This document shows positions 1 to 7,959 of a stretch of DNA of 64,000 bases, piece by piece. The first letter of the stretch is position 1, and the number at the start of each line of letters is the position of its first letter. The notes beneath the pieces are model-generated. The model made no database searches, was not told the origin of the DNA, and was given only the letters and a program-made list of their open reading frames with translations. This DNA comes from Desulfolinea sp964487745 (GTDB lineage: Bacteria > Chloroflexota > Anaerolineae > Anaerolineales > Villigracilaceae): the NCBI GenBank assembly GCA_964487745.1, contig CAZASG010000010.1, positions 35,755-99,754 on the forward strand. The letters are read 5' to 3'. A program made the translations under genes and the position numbers.

Positions 1-1
1 T

Positions 2-358
2 TACGGTGAACAAAAATTACTCAAACCTTTGGTTGATTTACCGCGTATGGCAGTAAAAAGCGCCGATATGCTTCATCGGGCGCTCACGGCCTTTATTGAA
101 GAAGATGTTAAAGCTGCAGAGACCATTCCTGAAGAAGATGACACAATTGATGAACTTTATACACAAATTTACCGTGAATTGATCACCTACGTGATGGGAG
201 ATCCTTCTGCGATAGAACGATCAAACTGGCTGCTGTGGGCAGCTCATAATCTTGAACGTGTGGGTGATCGTGTTACTAATATTTGCGAACGGACGATTTT
301 CGTTGCTACAGGTGAGATGGAAGAAGCCGATATCAGCGATGACGAGATGACGATTTAA
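2..358 (+). CDS. phoU: Phosphate transport system regulator PhoU, C-terminal part
   Basis: The reading frame is open to the left edge, so only about the last 118 residues are present. The visible part is the second three-helix bundle of PhoU, with the family signature LERVGDRVTNICERTIF near the end, where the acidic and polar residues form the metal-binding E/DxxxD type motif. PhoU is a cytoplasmic protein that restrains the Pst phosphate transporter and the PhoR kinase when phosphate is plentiful. The stop lies two bases before the GTG of the arsenate reductase gene, so the two are probably cotranscribed. The rest of a pst-pho operon presumably lies upstream of the window (inference). Confidence 0.9.
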   Translation, partial: YGEQKLLKPLVDLPRMAVKSADMLHRALTAFIEEDVKAAETIPEEDDTIDELYTQIYRELITYVMGDPSAIERSNWLLWAAHNLERVGDRVTNICERTIFVATGEMEEADISDDEMTI

Positions 359-360
359 TA

Positions 361-777
361 GTGAGTAAGAGAACGGTCCTTTTTCTGTGTACAGGCAATT
401 CCTGCCGTTCGCAGATGGCGGAAGCGATCGTCAACGCCCGTCTGGGTGATGCATGGCAGGCGGTAAGCGCTGGTACAGAGCCTTTGGGATACGTTCATCC
501 GCTGGCGATCAAGGCTTTGGCTGAGATCGGTATCGAACATGAAGGTGTTTCGAAGAATGCCAACGACTTTCGCAACATGGAATTTGATCTCGTTATAACG
601 GTTTGTGATGGTGCCGCCGAAAGTTGTCCCGTGTGGTTGGGACGCGGTGCGAAGAAACATATCGGTTTTATCGATCCCGCTGATGCGACCGGCACCGAGG
701 ACGAGAAGATGGAAGTCTTCCGCAAGGTGCGTGACGAGATCGCAGAGCAGATCCCGGCATACTTGAAAAGCCTCTAG
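361..777 (+). CDS. arsC: Arsenate reductase, thioredoxin-coupled LMW-PTP type
   Basis: The 138-residue protein has the low-molecular-weight phosphatase fold. The P-loop is CTGNSCRSQ at residues 10-18, followed by SAGTEP and the DPAD segment. Cysteines lie at 10, 15, 82 and 89, the same numbers as in the plasmid pI258 ArsC of Staphylococcus aureus. There C10, C82 and C89 carry the disulfide cascade that reduces arsenate to arsenite and is reset by thioredoxin. This supports arsenate reductase over a plain tyrosine phosphatase. The start is GTG with no clear Shine-Dalgarno, two bases after the phoU stop, so translation is probably coupled. The pairing makes sense because arsenate enters through phosphate uptake systems. 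Confidence 0.88.
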   Translation: MSKRTVLFLCTGNSCRSQMAEAIVNARLGDAWQAVSAGTEPLGYVHPLAIKALAEIGIEHEGVSKNANDFRNMEFDLVITVCDGAAESCPVWLGRGAKKHIGFIDPADATGTEDEKMEVFRKVRDEIAEQIPAYLKSL

Positions 778-785
778 GAAAGTAT

Positions 786-816
786 GAAGCCCCTGAGAAT
801 TCAGGGGCTTCTTTTT
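786..816 (+). terminator. Rho-independent terminator after arsC
   Basis: An 11-bp perfect stem (786-796 with 801-811) with the loop GAAT is followed by TTTTT. It ends the phoU-arsC transcript and sits against the stop of the convergent DUF1501 gene. Confidence 0.85.
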
Positions 817-2080
817 ATCCTTCTTTGAAAATTTCCAAATCCTTCCAGCCTACGTAATTGGGGAATACTTCGGCTTGGTTGGGGTTCCCCAGACGCTTCA
901 GCAAAACTTCGCTGAGCACATCCCGGAAATCAGTTGTGATTGCCAGGTCGCCGGGGCCGTAGAGATTCTCCTCTGCCAGCCCGGGCCAATCGCCGTAGAC
1001 TTTGCCTCCATTCACGTTGCCGCCGAGCAGGAACATCAGCCCGCCGTGACCGTGATCGGTGCCGCCGCTGCCGTTTTCGTAGGCACGCCGCCCGAATTCG
1101 GACATAGTGACAAGGGTAACGCGTTTGGCGAGATCGCCCAAATCCTTGTAAAACGCCTCCATACCGGTAGCAAGTTCATTCAGGAGCGAAGGCATGGTTC
1201 CATCCAGAACGCCCTGCGCATTATGTGTATCCCATCCACCAAGATCAATGCAGGCTACTTCCATCCCGATCTCGGCTTTGACAATTTGTGCGACTTGCTG
1301 CAACGCCATCGCAAAATCGGTCTCGGCATATTCCGCGCCGCCTTCGGGCGTGTAGGTGGTGACGTCGATCTGGTCAAGGACGTCCACTGCGGCAAATGTT
1401 TCGAGCGCTGTATTATCGAAGTTGGAGCCGAGCGAATAGAGCGATGCCAGGTTTTGCTGAATTTGCACCAAACCTTCGGTGCGCCCCTGCAAATGGAAAT
1501 CGGCGATGGATGTGAGCGTAGTGATGGGAACGGGACCGCGCAGCGAAGCCTGGGCAACACCGCCCATGCCGATGGCACGGAAGGGCGATTCGTTCAGCCA
1601 GGGAGCGCTTTGCAAGTGACGGCTGAGCCAGCCTGTTGTGGTGGTTTTCTCACCGGGCGTGCCGCGCTCCATATAGTCCATCGCGTCGAAATGGGAATGG
1701 GTCGGGTCGTGTGAGCCGACGGCGTGAACAACGGCGAGGGATTTATCGTCGAACATATCTTTGAGGGGGCGCAGAGAGGGGTGGAAGCTGAAGAAGCCGT
1801 CCAGGTCGATGGCGCTTTGGTCATCGCCGATTTTGGGTTCAGGGATAGCGAGCTCGGGGCGCAAACCATAATAGCGCGATTCCGCGTGGGGAACAACAGC
1901 GTTCAATCCGTCGATGGCACCGCGCAGGAAAACAACCACTAAAATATCACCTGCGGGTTCCACGCCCTGCGGCGCGAAGGACATGCGCGGCATCCATGCG
2001 GGCATGGCGGGGGCGAGGGCAAAGCCGCCCATTGCCGCGGAGAGTTTTAGAAAATCGCGTCGAGAAAGTTTTGTCGTCAT
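815..2080 (-). CDS. DUF1501 family protein, Tat-exported
   Basis: This 421-residue protein begins with a twin-arginine signal (SRRDFLK at residues 6-12 and a short hydrophobic stretch), so it is exported folded. The body matches the DUF1501 family, which has an alkaline-phosphatase/sulfatase-like fold. Family motifs seen are GGWDTHNAQG and, near the C terminus, the histidine-rich GTDHGHGG with SEFGRRA just before it. No catalytic reaction is established for the family. It lies downstream of a DUF1800 gene, a pairing common in many bacteria that suggests the two products act together outside the membrane. The 106 bases between the two genes hold a dispersed inverted repeat. Confidence 0.88.
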   Translation of the reverse strand: MTTKLSRRDFLKLSAAMGGFALAPAMPAWMPRMSFAPQGVEPAGDILVVVFLRGAIDGLNAVVPHAESRYYGLRPELAIPEPKIGDDQSAIDLDGFFSFHPSLRPLKDMFDDKSLAVVHAVGSHDPTHSHFDAMDYMERGTPGEKTTTTGWLSRHLQSAPWLNESPFRAIGMGGVAQASLRGPVPITTLTSIADFHLQGRTEGLVQIQQNLASLYSLGSNFDNTALETFAAVDVLDQIDVTTYTPEGGAEYAETDFAMALQQVAQIVKAEIGMEVACIDLGGWDTHNAQGVLDGTMPSLLNELATGMEAFYKDLGDLAKRVTLVTMSEFGRRAYENGSGGTDHGHGGLMFLLGGNVNGGKVYGDWPGLAEENLYGPGDLAITTDFRDVLSEVLLKRLGNPNQAEVFPNYVGWKDLEIFKEG

Positions 2081-2098
2081 TTTTCATCCTTTTCTTTC

Positions 2099-2180
2099 TC
2101 ACCACGAAGGCACAAGGTTCACAAAGTTTTTCTTTGTGGATGCAAAGAGTTCCTCTGTGCTCTCTGTGTCTTTGTGGTGA
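2099..2180. repeat. Dispersed inverted repeat, CACCAC...GTGGTG type, copy 1
   Basis: Two arms of about 28 bases (2099-2126 and 2153-2180) are imperfect reverse complements, beginning TCACCAC and ending GTGGTGA. The arms are rich in CACRGAG units. It fills the gap between the DUF1800 and DUF1501 genes. A second copy with the same ends lies at 38419-38510. Confidence 0.75.
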
Positions 2181-2186
2181 ATAAAC

Positions 2187-3698
2187 TTATCGCACCTGGA
2201 ACTGCGGCGAGCCGAGGATCAACCCGGCAATATCGGGCAGGGTTTTATCAAGTGAATCTGCCGAGGCATAATCGACCAAAATATCGCGGGCGTTGTCGGG
2301 CAGTGTTTCGCCCAGCATCTGGATGCTAAAGACATCCACCACGTCCTGCGCGGAGGCGGCATCGGCTGTGAGCGATTTCAGGTCTACGACCACGCCCGGC
2401 ACTTCTCCGGCTGTAAGCAGGAGGGCAAAATTCCAGCGATTGAGCATGCCGCTCGTGGTCTGCCACCAATCGGCATAGTCGGGATAGCCCGTTGGGGGCG
2501 ACCAGTTGAAAGGCATTTGCCCCATCAGGCGCAGATGCTGCGTTAGCGCACGCGGTGTGCGCCTGATCTCGGCATTGGTCACGCGCAGCGCAGAGATGAA
2601 GAACTCCAGCGGGCGTTTCATCTTTTGTCCCGCCGAGGTCTTGAACTCGTCAGAAGCCAGCAGCGTACGCAGCATTTCTTTGGTATCACCGCCGCTGTTG
2701 AGGAACACCTGGCTTAAGGTTTCGACAAGGGATGCGGGCGGCTCGTCGGCAACGAAACGACGTACCAGCTTTGTACTGATAAATTTAGCCGTCATGGGAT
2801 GCTCAGCGAGCATATCGAGAATGATTTCGCCGTCTTCAATACCGCCGCCCGCTGGGACGACCGTGCCCATAACCTGCTTCTGACCATCATCGTGTGCCTG
2901 ACGACGGAAGATGAACTGACCTGGCTCTTGATTTCTGTCACGGAGACCGGTCACACTCCAGCCTGTGAATACACGCGCCAACTCGACGATATCTTCGTGG
3001 GTGTAGCCCCCGTCCACGCCGACGGTGTGTAGTTCTAGTAATTCGCGGGCGTAATTTTCATTGGGGGCACGACGCGTGCTGGTGGCTTGATCGAGATAAA
3101 CGAGCATCGCCGGGCTGTGTGCGGATGCCGTTAACATTTCGCTGAAGGTTCCCAGCGCATGCGCACGGATCACGTCGCGGTCATCGTCTGCTTTGAGAAT
3201 TCGGCACTGATTTTTAGCCATGAAGATGTTGAAGTGATTCGTCCAGAAATCGACCATCACTTCATAAAATTGGCTGGTGCTGAGCCATTGGCGCAACAGG
3301 GTCGCGCCGATCAATTCCTGAATGGGCTGCCCGAAACTTTCCAATTCAAAACGCTCTTTGGGAGTCATATTGAGCGTCTCGAAATTGGCGATCATCGCAT
3401 CTGCTTCGCGATTGTCATGGCTTTCAGGGGAGAGTTGTTCTTCGATATAGGCATCCAAGCCGATGGAATGGGCACGTGCCAGCATAGCGGGCGTGACTCC
3501 AAAGGATATCCGTTTGAGGGTATGGAGCAGGAGAGCCTCATCTGCCAAAGGGATGGGTGGTGAATCTGGAACAGGAGCAAGTGTTGGGGGCGTTTGTCCC
3601 GTCTCCACCTGGGAGGGTTCGCAGGCGGCTAAAGCCAACGCGGCTGCCAAAATCCCTGAGGCTTTCAGGAAATCCCGTCTACTCATATTTTGGGTCAT
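2187..3698 (-). CDS. DUF1800 family protein, Tat lipoprotein
   Basis: The 503-residue product starts with a twin-arginine signal (SRRDFLK at about residues 6-12). The hydrophobic run ends in ALAAC, a lipobox, so it is probably a Tat-exported lipoprotein anchored at the outer face of the membrane. The body is typical DUF1800: LLHTLKRISFG near the start, FWTNHFNIF in the middle, then NENYARELLELHTVGVDGGYT, here described only by its key residues NYARELLELHT. The family has no assigned biochemical activity. A strong Shine-Dalgarno, AAGGAG, lies six bases before the ATG. It is the first gene of the DUF1800-DUF1501 operon. Confidence 0.88.
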   Translation of the reverse strand: MTQNMSRRDFLKASGILAAALALAACEPSQVETGQTPPTLAPVPDSPPIPLADEALLLHTLKRISFGVTPAMLARAHSIGLDAYIEEQLSPESHDNREADAMIANFETLNMTPKERFELESFGQPIQELIGATLLRQWLSTSQFYEVMVDFWTNHFNIFMAKNQCRILKADDDRDVIRAHALGTFSEMLTASAHSPAMLVYLDQATSTRRAPNENYARELLELHTVGVDGGYTHEDIVELARVFTGWSVTGLRDRNQEPGQFIFRRQAHDDGQKQVMGTVVPAGGGIEDGEIILDMLAEHPMTAKFISTKLVRRFVADEPPASLVETLSQVFLNSGGDTKEMLRTLLASDEFKTSAGQKMKRPLEFFISALRVTNAEIRRTPRALTQHLRLMGQMPFNWSPPTGYPDYADWWQTTSGMLNRWNFALLLTAGEVPGVVVDLKSLTADAASAQDVVDVFSIQMLGETLPDNARDILVDYASADSLDKTLPDIAGLILGSPQFQVR

Positions 3699-3780
3699 CG
3701 AATGCTCCTTCTATTAAAGTTATGGTGAAATTGTAGAAGGGGCGCTTTATCTCCTCGTTATGTCGATGTAAAAAGGATGT

Positions 3781-3814
3781 AAAAAGCTCTTTGGCTTAGC
3801 CAAAGAGCTTTTGT
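3781..3814 (-). terminator. Terminator of the dnaB-dnaD-dnaC block
   Basis: A 13-bp stem (AAAGCTCTTTGGC type) with a three-base loop is followed by TTTTT on the minus strand. It lies just past the stop of the dnaC-like gene. Confidence 0.85.
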
Positions 3815-3834
3815 GAACTTGTAAGTATCAGGCT

Positions 3835-5217
3835 TCATTTCTTTTTCTTCGTTGCCCCATAATATGCCGGGACACTCAACCCATAGATCGAGCAGAGGCG
3901 TTTATCCAACATCCGTGAGCGGATGCGGGCGTCGATCTCGTCGAGAGTGTCGGCGGTAGTGATGACGGTCGGAAGTTCGGCATTATAGCGATAGGTGAAA
4001 AGCTGATAGAGCTTCTCGCGCACCCAGGGTGTCATCGACTGTGTGCCAAGATCATCAAGAATGAGCAGTGGTGATGTACGGATCTCGTCAAAGCGGCGGT
4101 CGTAGCTCACGTCACTTTTTGGGCTGAAAGTTGCGCGCAAATGATCAAGCAGATCGGGCACCATGATGAAGAGCGGCGGTGCCCCGAGCCCGGCCCGGTA
4201 GTTCGCGATCGCTGCTGCCAGATGCGTTTTCCCGCTGCCGTAATCACCCATAAAAATGATCCAGCCTTTGGGCTTCTCCGCAAAACGATGGGCAGCTTTC
4301 AGTGCACGTTCGAGTGTTTTTACTTCCTTCGCGAGCAAACCTTCATTGCGACGTTCGTCGATATTACCAAAAGTCTTGTTTGCGAGTAGATCGAGCGACG
4401 AGAGTGCCGAATGTCCCATATCGTCCATTGGGCGGCGATAATCGGGCGCATTGATGCGCACATCGCTGACTAGTTCCGGGTCCCGCAAACGCGAGCGAAT
4501 GCGGGCTTCGATCTCGCTCAGGCTCAGGTTGGTTGTCACGACTAAGGGGAGCTTGTTGATATAGCGGTAATTGATGATCTGAAAGAGTTTTTCCTGTGCC
4601 CAGCCGGTTGCATTCTGTGTGCCGAAATCGTCCAAAACGAGCAGTTTTGCATTGCGAATTTCGTCAAAGCGCTGCTCAAAAGTGGTATCTTCAGCGCCGT
4701 AGGCGAAACGCAGCATATCGAGTAGATCGGGGACGGTCAGAAAGAGGGTCGGTACGCCCATCCCAACGGCGAAGTTGGCAATGGCTGCTGCGAGATGCGT
4801 TTTTCCGCAGCCATAAGCGCCTTGCAGCAAAAGCCAGCCTTTGAGCGATTTTGCATAAATACTCGCCTGGTTGAACGCCATCTCAATGGATGTGGCGTGT
4901 AGGTCGCCCAAGCCTTTGCGTCCGCGCGGCTGGAAGGTCTCAAAAGTCAGCTCCTTGAGTTCGTCGAGATTGCTCAAAGAGAAAAGTCGCTCGCGCACCT
5001 GCTCCGCCACGTCGCGGTTGCGGCAGGTACAAATTTCGAGCTTTCCGAAGCTGGGGTGCCCGGGCTCCACGTCGGCACGTAAATAGCCCACGCCGCCACA
5101 AAATTTACAGTTAGGGTCGCCAAGCAGATCGCGGTCAGTCGAGGTAGTCGGCGTATTCGCCTTCGACGTAGCGGTTGCGATCTTCTTGATCGTTTCGTCT
5201 ATCTTGCTTTTTGCCAT
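3835..5217 (-). CDS. DnaC/DnaI-like helicase loader with two tandem ATPase domains
   Basis: This 460-residue protein carries two complete DnaC/IstB-type AAA+ domains in one chain. The N terminus has C37-x2-C40 and C63-x-C65, a probable zinc site. Domain 1 has Walker A GAYGCGKTH (133-141), Walker B LLVLDDFG (192-199) and an RIRSRL arginine-finger segment (239-244). Domain 2 has Walker A GDYGSGKTH (324-332), Walker B LLILDDLG (384-391) and RIRSRM (431-436). Both sites look intact and the two halves are clearly related, which indicates an internal duplication. Ordinary DnaC and DnaI have one ATPase domain and about 250-310 residues. It follows dnaB and a dnaD-like gene, so a role in loading the replicative helicase is the natural inference. 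Its start overlaps the dnaD-like gene by 83 bases. A downstream start would remove the overlap but is less likely, because residues 37-40 look functional. Confidence 0.85.
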   Translation of the reverse strand: MAKSKIDETIKKIATATSKANTPTTSTDRDLLGDPNCKFCGGVGYLRADVEPGHPSFGKLEICTCRNRDVAEQVRERLFSLSNLDELKELTFETFQPRGRKGLGDLHATSIEMAFNQASIYAKSLKGWLLLQGAYGCGKTHLAAAIANFAVGMGVPTLFLTVPDLLDMLRFAYGAEDTTFEQRFDEIRNAKLLVLDDFGTQNATGWAQEKLFQIINYRYINKLPLVVTTNLSLSEIEARIRSRLRDPELVSDVRINAPDYRRPMDDMGHSALSSLDLLANKTFGNIDERRNEGLLAKEVKTLERALKAAHRFAEKPKGWIIFMGDYGSGKTHLAAAIANYRAGLGAPPLFIMVPDLLDHLRATFSPKSDVSYDRRFDEIRTSPLLILDDLGTQSMTPWVREKLYQLFTYRYNAELPTVITTADTLDEIDARIRSRMLDKRLCSIYGLSVPAYYGATKKKK

Positions 5218-5776
5218 AGCCTTCTTCTTTCCAGCGTTTCAAAATGGCTTCCACGTAATTCCATTTGCGCACGTTGGCTTTCACTGCTTGCGCAAAAGCT
5301 TTTTCAATTTGCTCAGCGGGGTGTTCATCTTCCGCTTCTTCGAGCATGTCCGCGATCAGGGGCGTAAGCGGACCGATATTCTCTTCGTAAAGTTGGTAGA
5401 TGTTGGGGCGTGCCAAAGGCGCAGCCGATGTTTTTTTTGACGGAAGCCAGCTTCCATCACGAGCGGATTCAGCGGCAGCCTGTCCACGTGGGGAGTTGAT
5501 GAAGTAAACTATCCCCGCATCGAGCGTGACCCTGAGCAGGCTTCCGCGCTGCACGCATTTTTCCAGTCCCGAGGGGATGTCTTCCGCATCCAGGCCCTCC
5601 ACAAAATCCTGCTCCCAAAGCGGATGCGCCGCACCTTCCATATTCGCCACACGCCAGAGTGCAAAGAGGGTCACCTTGAGCTCGTTCAGATCGTCGATTG
5701 GGTCGAGATATGTCTGAAAGAACTCGTTGGGGAGGGGGGTAAAACCCCGCGCGCCGGAGAAACCTTTATCCGGCAT
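5135..5776 (-). CDS. DnaD-like primosomal protein
   Basis: The start is set at the ATG overlapping the dnaB stop (MPDKGFSG...), giving 213 residues. An earlier in-frame ATG four codons upstream is possible. The N-terminal half resembles a winged-helix region (TPLPNEFFQTYL, then KVTLFALWR). The C-terminal part is a DnaD/DnaB2 domain, recognisable from NIYQLYEENIGPLTPLI and from NYVEAILKRWKEEG, the usual W-x-Y-(I/V)-x-x-IL-x-x-W ending. In Firmicutes, DnaD-type proteins recruit the helicase and its loader to the origin or to stalled forks. Its place between dnaB and the dnaC-like gene supports that role here. The tail overlaps the next gene by 83 bases. Confidence 0.8.
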   Translation of the reverse strand: MPDKGFSGARGFTPLPNEFFQTYLDPIDDLNELKVTLFALWRVANMEGAAHPLWEQDFVEGLDAEDIPSGLEKCVQRGSLLRVTLDAGIVYFINSPRGQAAAESARDGSWLPSKKTSAAPLARPNIYQLYEENIGPLTPLIADMLEEAEDEHPAEQIEKAFAQAVKANVRKWNYVEAILKRWKEEGYGKKQDRRNDQEDRNRYVEGEYADYLD

Positions 5777-7154
5777 TGGGCGGCTCATTGAAGCGGACAT
5801 GCTGTTTGGCAGCATCTTCAAACTTGGCAAGTTTCGGAACGAAAATGAGCTCTACCGAGCCAACGGGACCATTACGATGCTTGGCAACGATGATCTCTGC
5901 CACGTTGTGTTTTTGGGTATCTTTCTCGTATTGGTCGGGGCGATAAATGAACATAACGATGTCGGCATCCTGCTCGAGTGACCCCGATTCTCTCAGATCA
6001 GAGAGAACAGGGCGTTTGTCGGAGCGTTGTTCAACAGCACGGCTGAGTTGTGCGGCTGTCAGCACAGGAACGTTAAGTTCGCGGGCGAGCACTTTGAGGC
6101 TACGTGAGATATAGGAAACTTCCTGCACACGGTTGTCGTTGCGGGTATCGCCACCCATAAGCTGGAGGTAGTCGATAATAACGAGGTCAAGCCCATATTC
6201 CATATGCAGACGGCGACATTTTGTACGCAATTGTAGCGGGGTGACGGCAGGCGTATCGTCGAGGAAAAGTTTGGTCCCGGAGAACATTTCGATGGAGTGG
6301 GTGAATTTGGGCCATTCTTCATCGCTGAGCTTGCCTGTGCGCAGGCGCTGGGCATCGATGCCTGTTTCCTGTGAGATCATACGTTGAGCAACTTGTTCGT
6401 TGGACATTTCAAGCGAAAATACAGCGATATGTTTTTTATGTGTAACGGCGGCGTTGCGTGCCACAGACATCAGAAAACCCGATTTACCCTGACCGGGACG
6501 ACCGGCGACGATGAGCAGGTCGGAGGCGTTTAGACCAGAGAGCAAACGGTCAAGATCGATGAAACCGGTCGGGACGCCAAAGATCTCTTCATCGCGCTTG
6601 GAGAGTTCGTCGATGGTGTCGTAGACGGAACTCATGACCTTTTTAATCGGTTCGACGTCGTGGGTCATGCGTCGTTCGCTGACGCTAAAGATGGCTTTCT
6701 CGGCTTCGCCCATGACATCGTCGATGCCGGTCTCTTCGTCGTATGCCATTGTGGCGACGCTGTTGGCGGCGTTGAGTAGTTTGCGGCGCAGCGAATGTGA
6801 TTCGACAACCTTGCCATAAGCATCAGCGTGCAGGGAGGTGGGCACCTGGTTGACAAGAGAGGTCAGATAGGCAGGACCACCAATTTCTGCGAGCTGGTCT
6901 TTGCTGCCCAACTCTTCGGAGACGGTCAGCAGGTCGATGGGGGTGCGCGACTCATGGAGGCTGACGAATGCTTCCCAGATCCAGCGTAGGCGATGGATGT
7001 AGAAATCGTCTGCCTGCAGGAATTGGGCAACGTCGTAATAGACTTCAGGGTTAATCAATACCGCCCCTACGACGGCTTCTTCAGCTTCTCGGCTATGGGG
7101 TACACCGAGTGCAGCGGGGGCGGGAGATGATTCAGGGGAGGGGATGTCATTCAT
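5766..7154 (-). CDS. dnaB: Replicative DNA helicase DnaB
   Basis: The chosen start (MNDIPSPESS) gives 462 residues and avoids running about 90 bases into the upstream gene. An in-frame ATG further upstream at 7253 is less likely. The N-terminal domain begins at REAEEAVVGAVLINPEVY, the DnaB_N signature. The RecA-type motor has Walker A GRPGQGKS, Walker B LVIIDYLQLM, the SRAVEQR segment and SDLRESGSLEQDADIV with its arginine finger region. This hexameric helicase unwinds DNA at the replication fork. The genes for a DnaD-like protein and a double DnaC-like ATPase follow directly with overlaps, so helicase and loader are coexpressed. Confidence 0.95.
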   Translation of the reverse strand: MNDIPSPESSPAPAALGVPHSREAEEAVVGAVLINPEVYYDVAQFLQADDFYIHRLRWIWEAFVSLHESRTPIDLLTVSEELGSKDQLAEIGGPAYLTSLVNQVPTSLHADAYGKVVESHSLRRKLLNAANSVATMAYDEETGIDDVMGEAEKAIFSVSERRMTHDVEPIKKVMSSVYDTIDELSKRDEEIFGVPTGFIDLDRLLSGLNASDLLIVAGRPGQGKSGFLMSVARNAAVTHKKHIAVFSLEMSNEQVAQRMISQETGIDAQRLRTGKLSDEEWPKFTHSIEMFSGTKLFLDDTPAVTPLQLRTKCRRLHMEYGLDLVIIDYLQLMGGDTRNDNRVQEVSYISRSLKVLARELNVPVLTAAQLSRAVEQRSDKRPVLSDLRESGSLEQDADIVMFIYRPDQYEKDTQKHNVAEIIVAKHRNGPVGSVELIFVPKLAKFEDAAKQHVRFNEPPNAG

Positions 7155-7161
7155 AAGGGAA

Positions 7162-7722
7162 TCAAGTTTCCTTATCGGGGTCGCTTTCGGGGTCTTCATC
7201 CGAAGGTTTATCTGTTTTTTGATCGCTTTCCAATTGGTCGAAAAAATCTTCAAAAATGGAAAGGCGCTCTTCTCCCAAAGGAGATGCTTTTTCTATGCTC
7301 GCTTGAATATCTTCTTCCGGAAGGATCCCGGCGCTATCCATGACACTAGCATCTACGAAGACGGGAACATGAGCACGTACAGCAATGGCGATCGCGTCGG
7401 ATGGACGAGAATCAACTGTAATGGTTTCGCCGTCTTTTTCTGTGATGATATTGCCAAAGAAGATGTTTTCACGCAGGGCGATGATCTCAATGCGGTTGAT
7501 CTTTGCCCCGAAAATGTTGATGACGTTTTTGAGCAAGTCATGCGTAAGGGGACGAGCCATTTCGATCTCTTGCAGGGCAACGGTGATGGATTCGGCTTCG
7601 TAAGGTCCTACAAAAATGGGGAGTGAGCGTTCGCCGTCCATTTCGCGGAGTAAAATGATTCGTTGCGGGGACATTAAACTAACGCGCACACTATCAACTG
7701 AAACTTGGATCATTTCGGACAT
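7162..7722 (-). CDS. Bifunctional nuclease (BFN/DUF151) family protein
   Basis: The 186-residue protein has the DUF151/BFN domain over about residues 1-135. Typical stretches are RIILLREMDGERSLPIFVGP, the ITVALQ segment, TVDSRPSDAIAIAVR and AHVPVFVD. Plant members have nuclease activity on RNA and DNA, but bacterial members are not well characterised. The C-terminal 45 residues are acidic (EDPESDPDKET) and probably flexible. It lies seven bases upstream of the chosen dnaB start and may be the first gene of that transcript. Confidence 0.85.
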   Translation of the reverse strand: MSEMIQVSVDSVRVSLMSPQRIILLREMDGERSLPIFVGPYEAESITVALQEIEMARPLTHDLLKNVINIFGAKINRIEIIALRENIFFGNIITEKDGETITVDSRPSDAIAIAVRAHVPVFVDASVMDSAGILPEEDIQASIEKASPLGEERLSIFEDFFDQLESDQKTDKPSDEDPESDPDKET

Positions 7723-7781
7723 GCAAACTCCGGCTTTTTAAGGATTTCTGTATTTTATCATAAAGGACTTTGAATTTTATA

Positions 7782-7810
7782 TTGCCAGATTTGTGAAATG
7801 GTACTATAAT
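7782..7810 (+). promoter_or_regulatory. Promoter of tRNA-Pro
   Basis: The -35 TTGCCA (7782-7787) and perfect -10 TATAAT (7805-7810) are 17 bp apart. The expected start is near 7817, about 9 bases before the mature tRNA. Confidence 0.85.
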
Positions 7811-7825
7811 ACCGCCTGCTCAAAT

Positions 7826-7900
7826 CGGGGCGTGGCGCAGCCCGGCTAGCGCGCTTGCATGGGGTGTAAGAGGTCCCGGGTTCAAATCCCGGCGCCCCGA
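7826..7900 (+). tRNA. tRNA-Pro (anticodon GGG)
   Basis: The cloverleaf folds by eye. The acceptor stem is CGGGGCG/CGCCCCG, the anticodon stem CTTGC/GTAAG encloses the loop ATGGGGT (anticodon GGG), and the T loop is TTCAAAT. The discriminator is A and CCA is not encoded. It has its own promoter and terminator. Confidence 0.95.
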
Positions 7901-7903
7901 CAG

Positions 7904-7938
7904 AAAAGACCCTCCCATTTCTGGGAGGGTCTTTTTGT
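7904..7938 (+). terminator. Terminator of tRNA-Pro
   Basis: An 11-bp stem (7907-7917 with 7922-7932, AGACCCTCCCA type) is followed by TTTTGTTT. With the A-run on the other side it may also end the convergent lipoprotein gene. Confidence 0.88.
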
Positions 7939-7959
7939 TTTTGAAAAAACAGTAGCAAA

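Noticed and set aside
875..1714. Plus-strand frame of 279 codons opposite the DUF1501 gene
   Set aside because: Antisense to a gene with clear family motifs.
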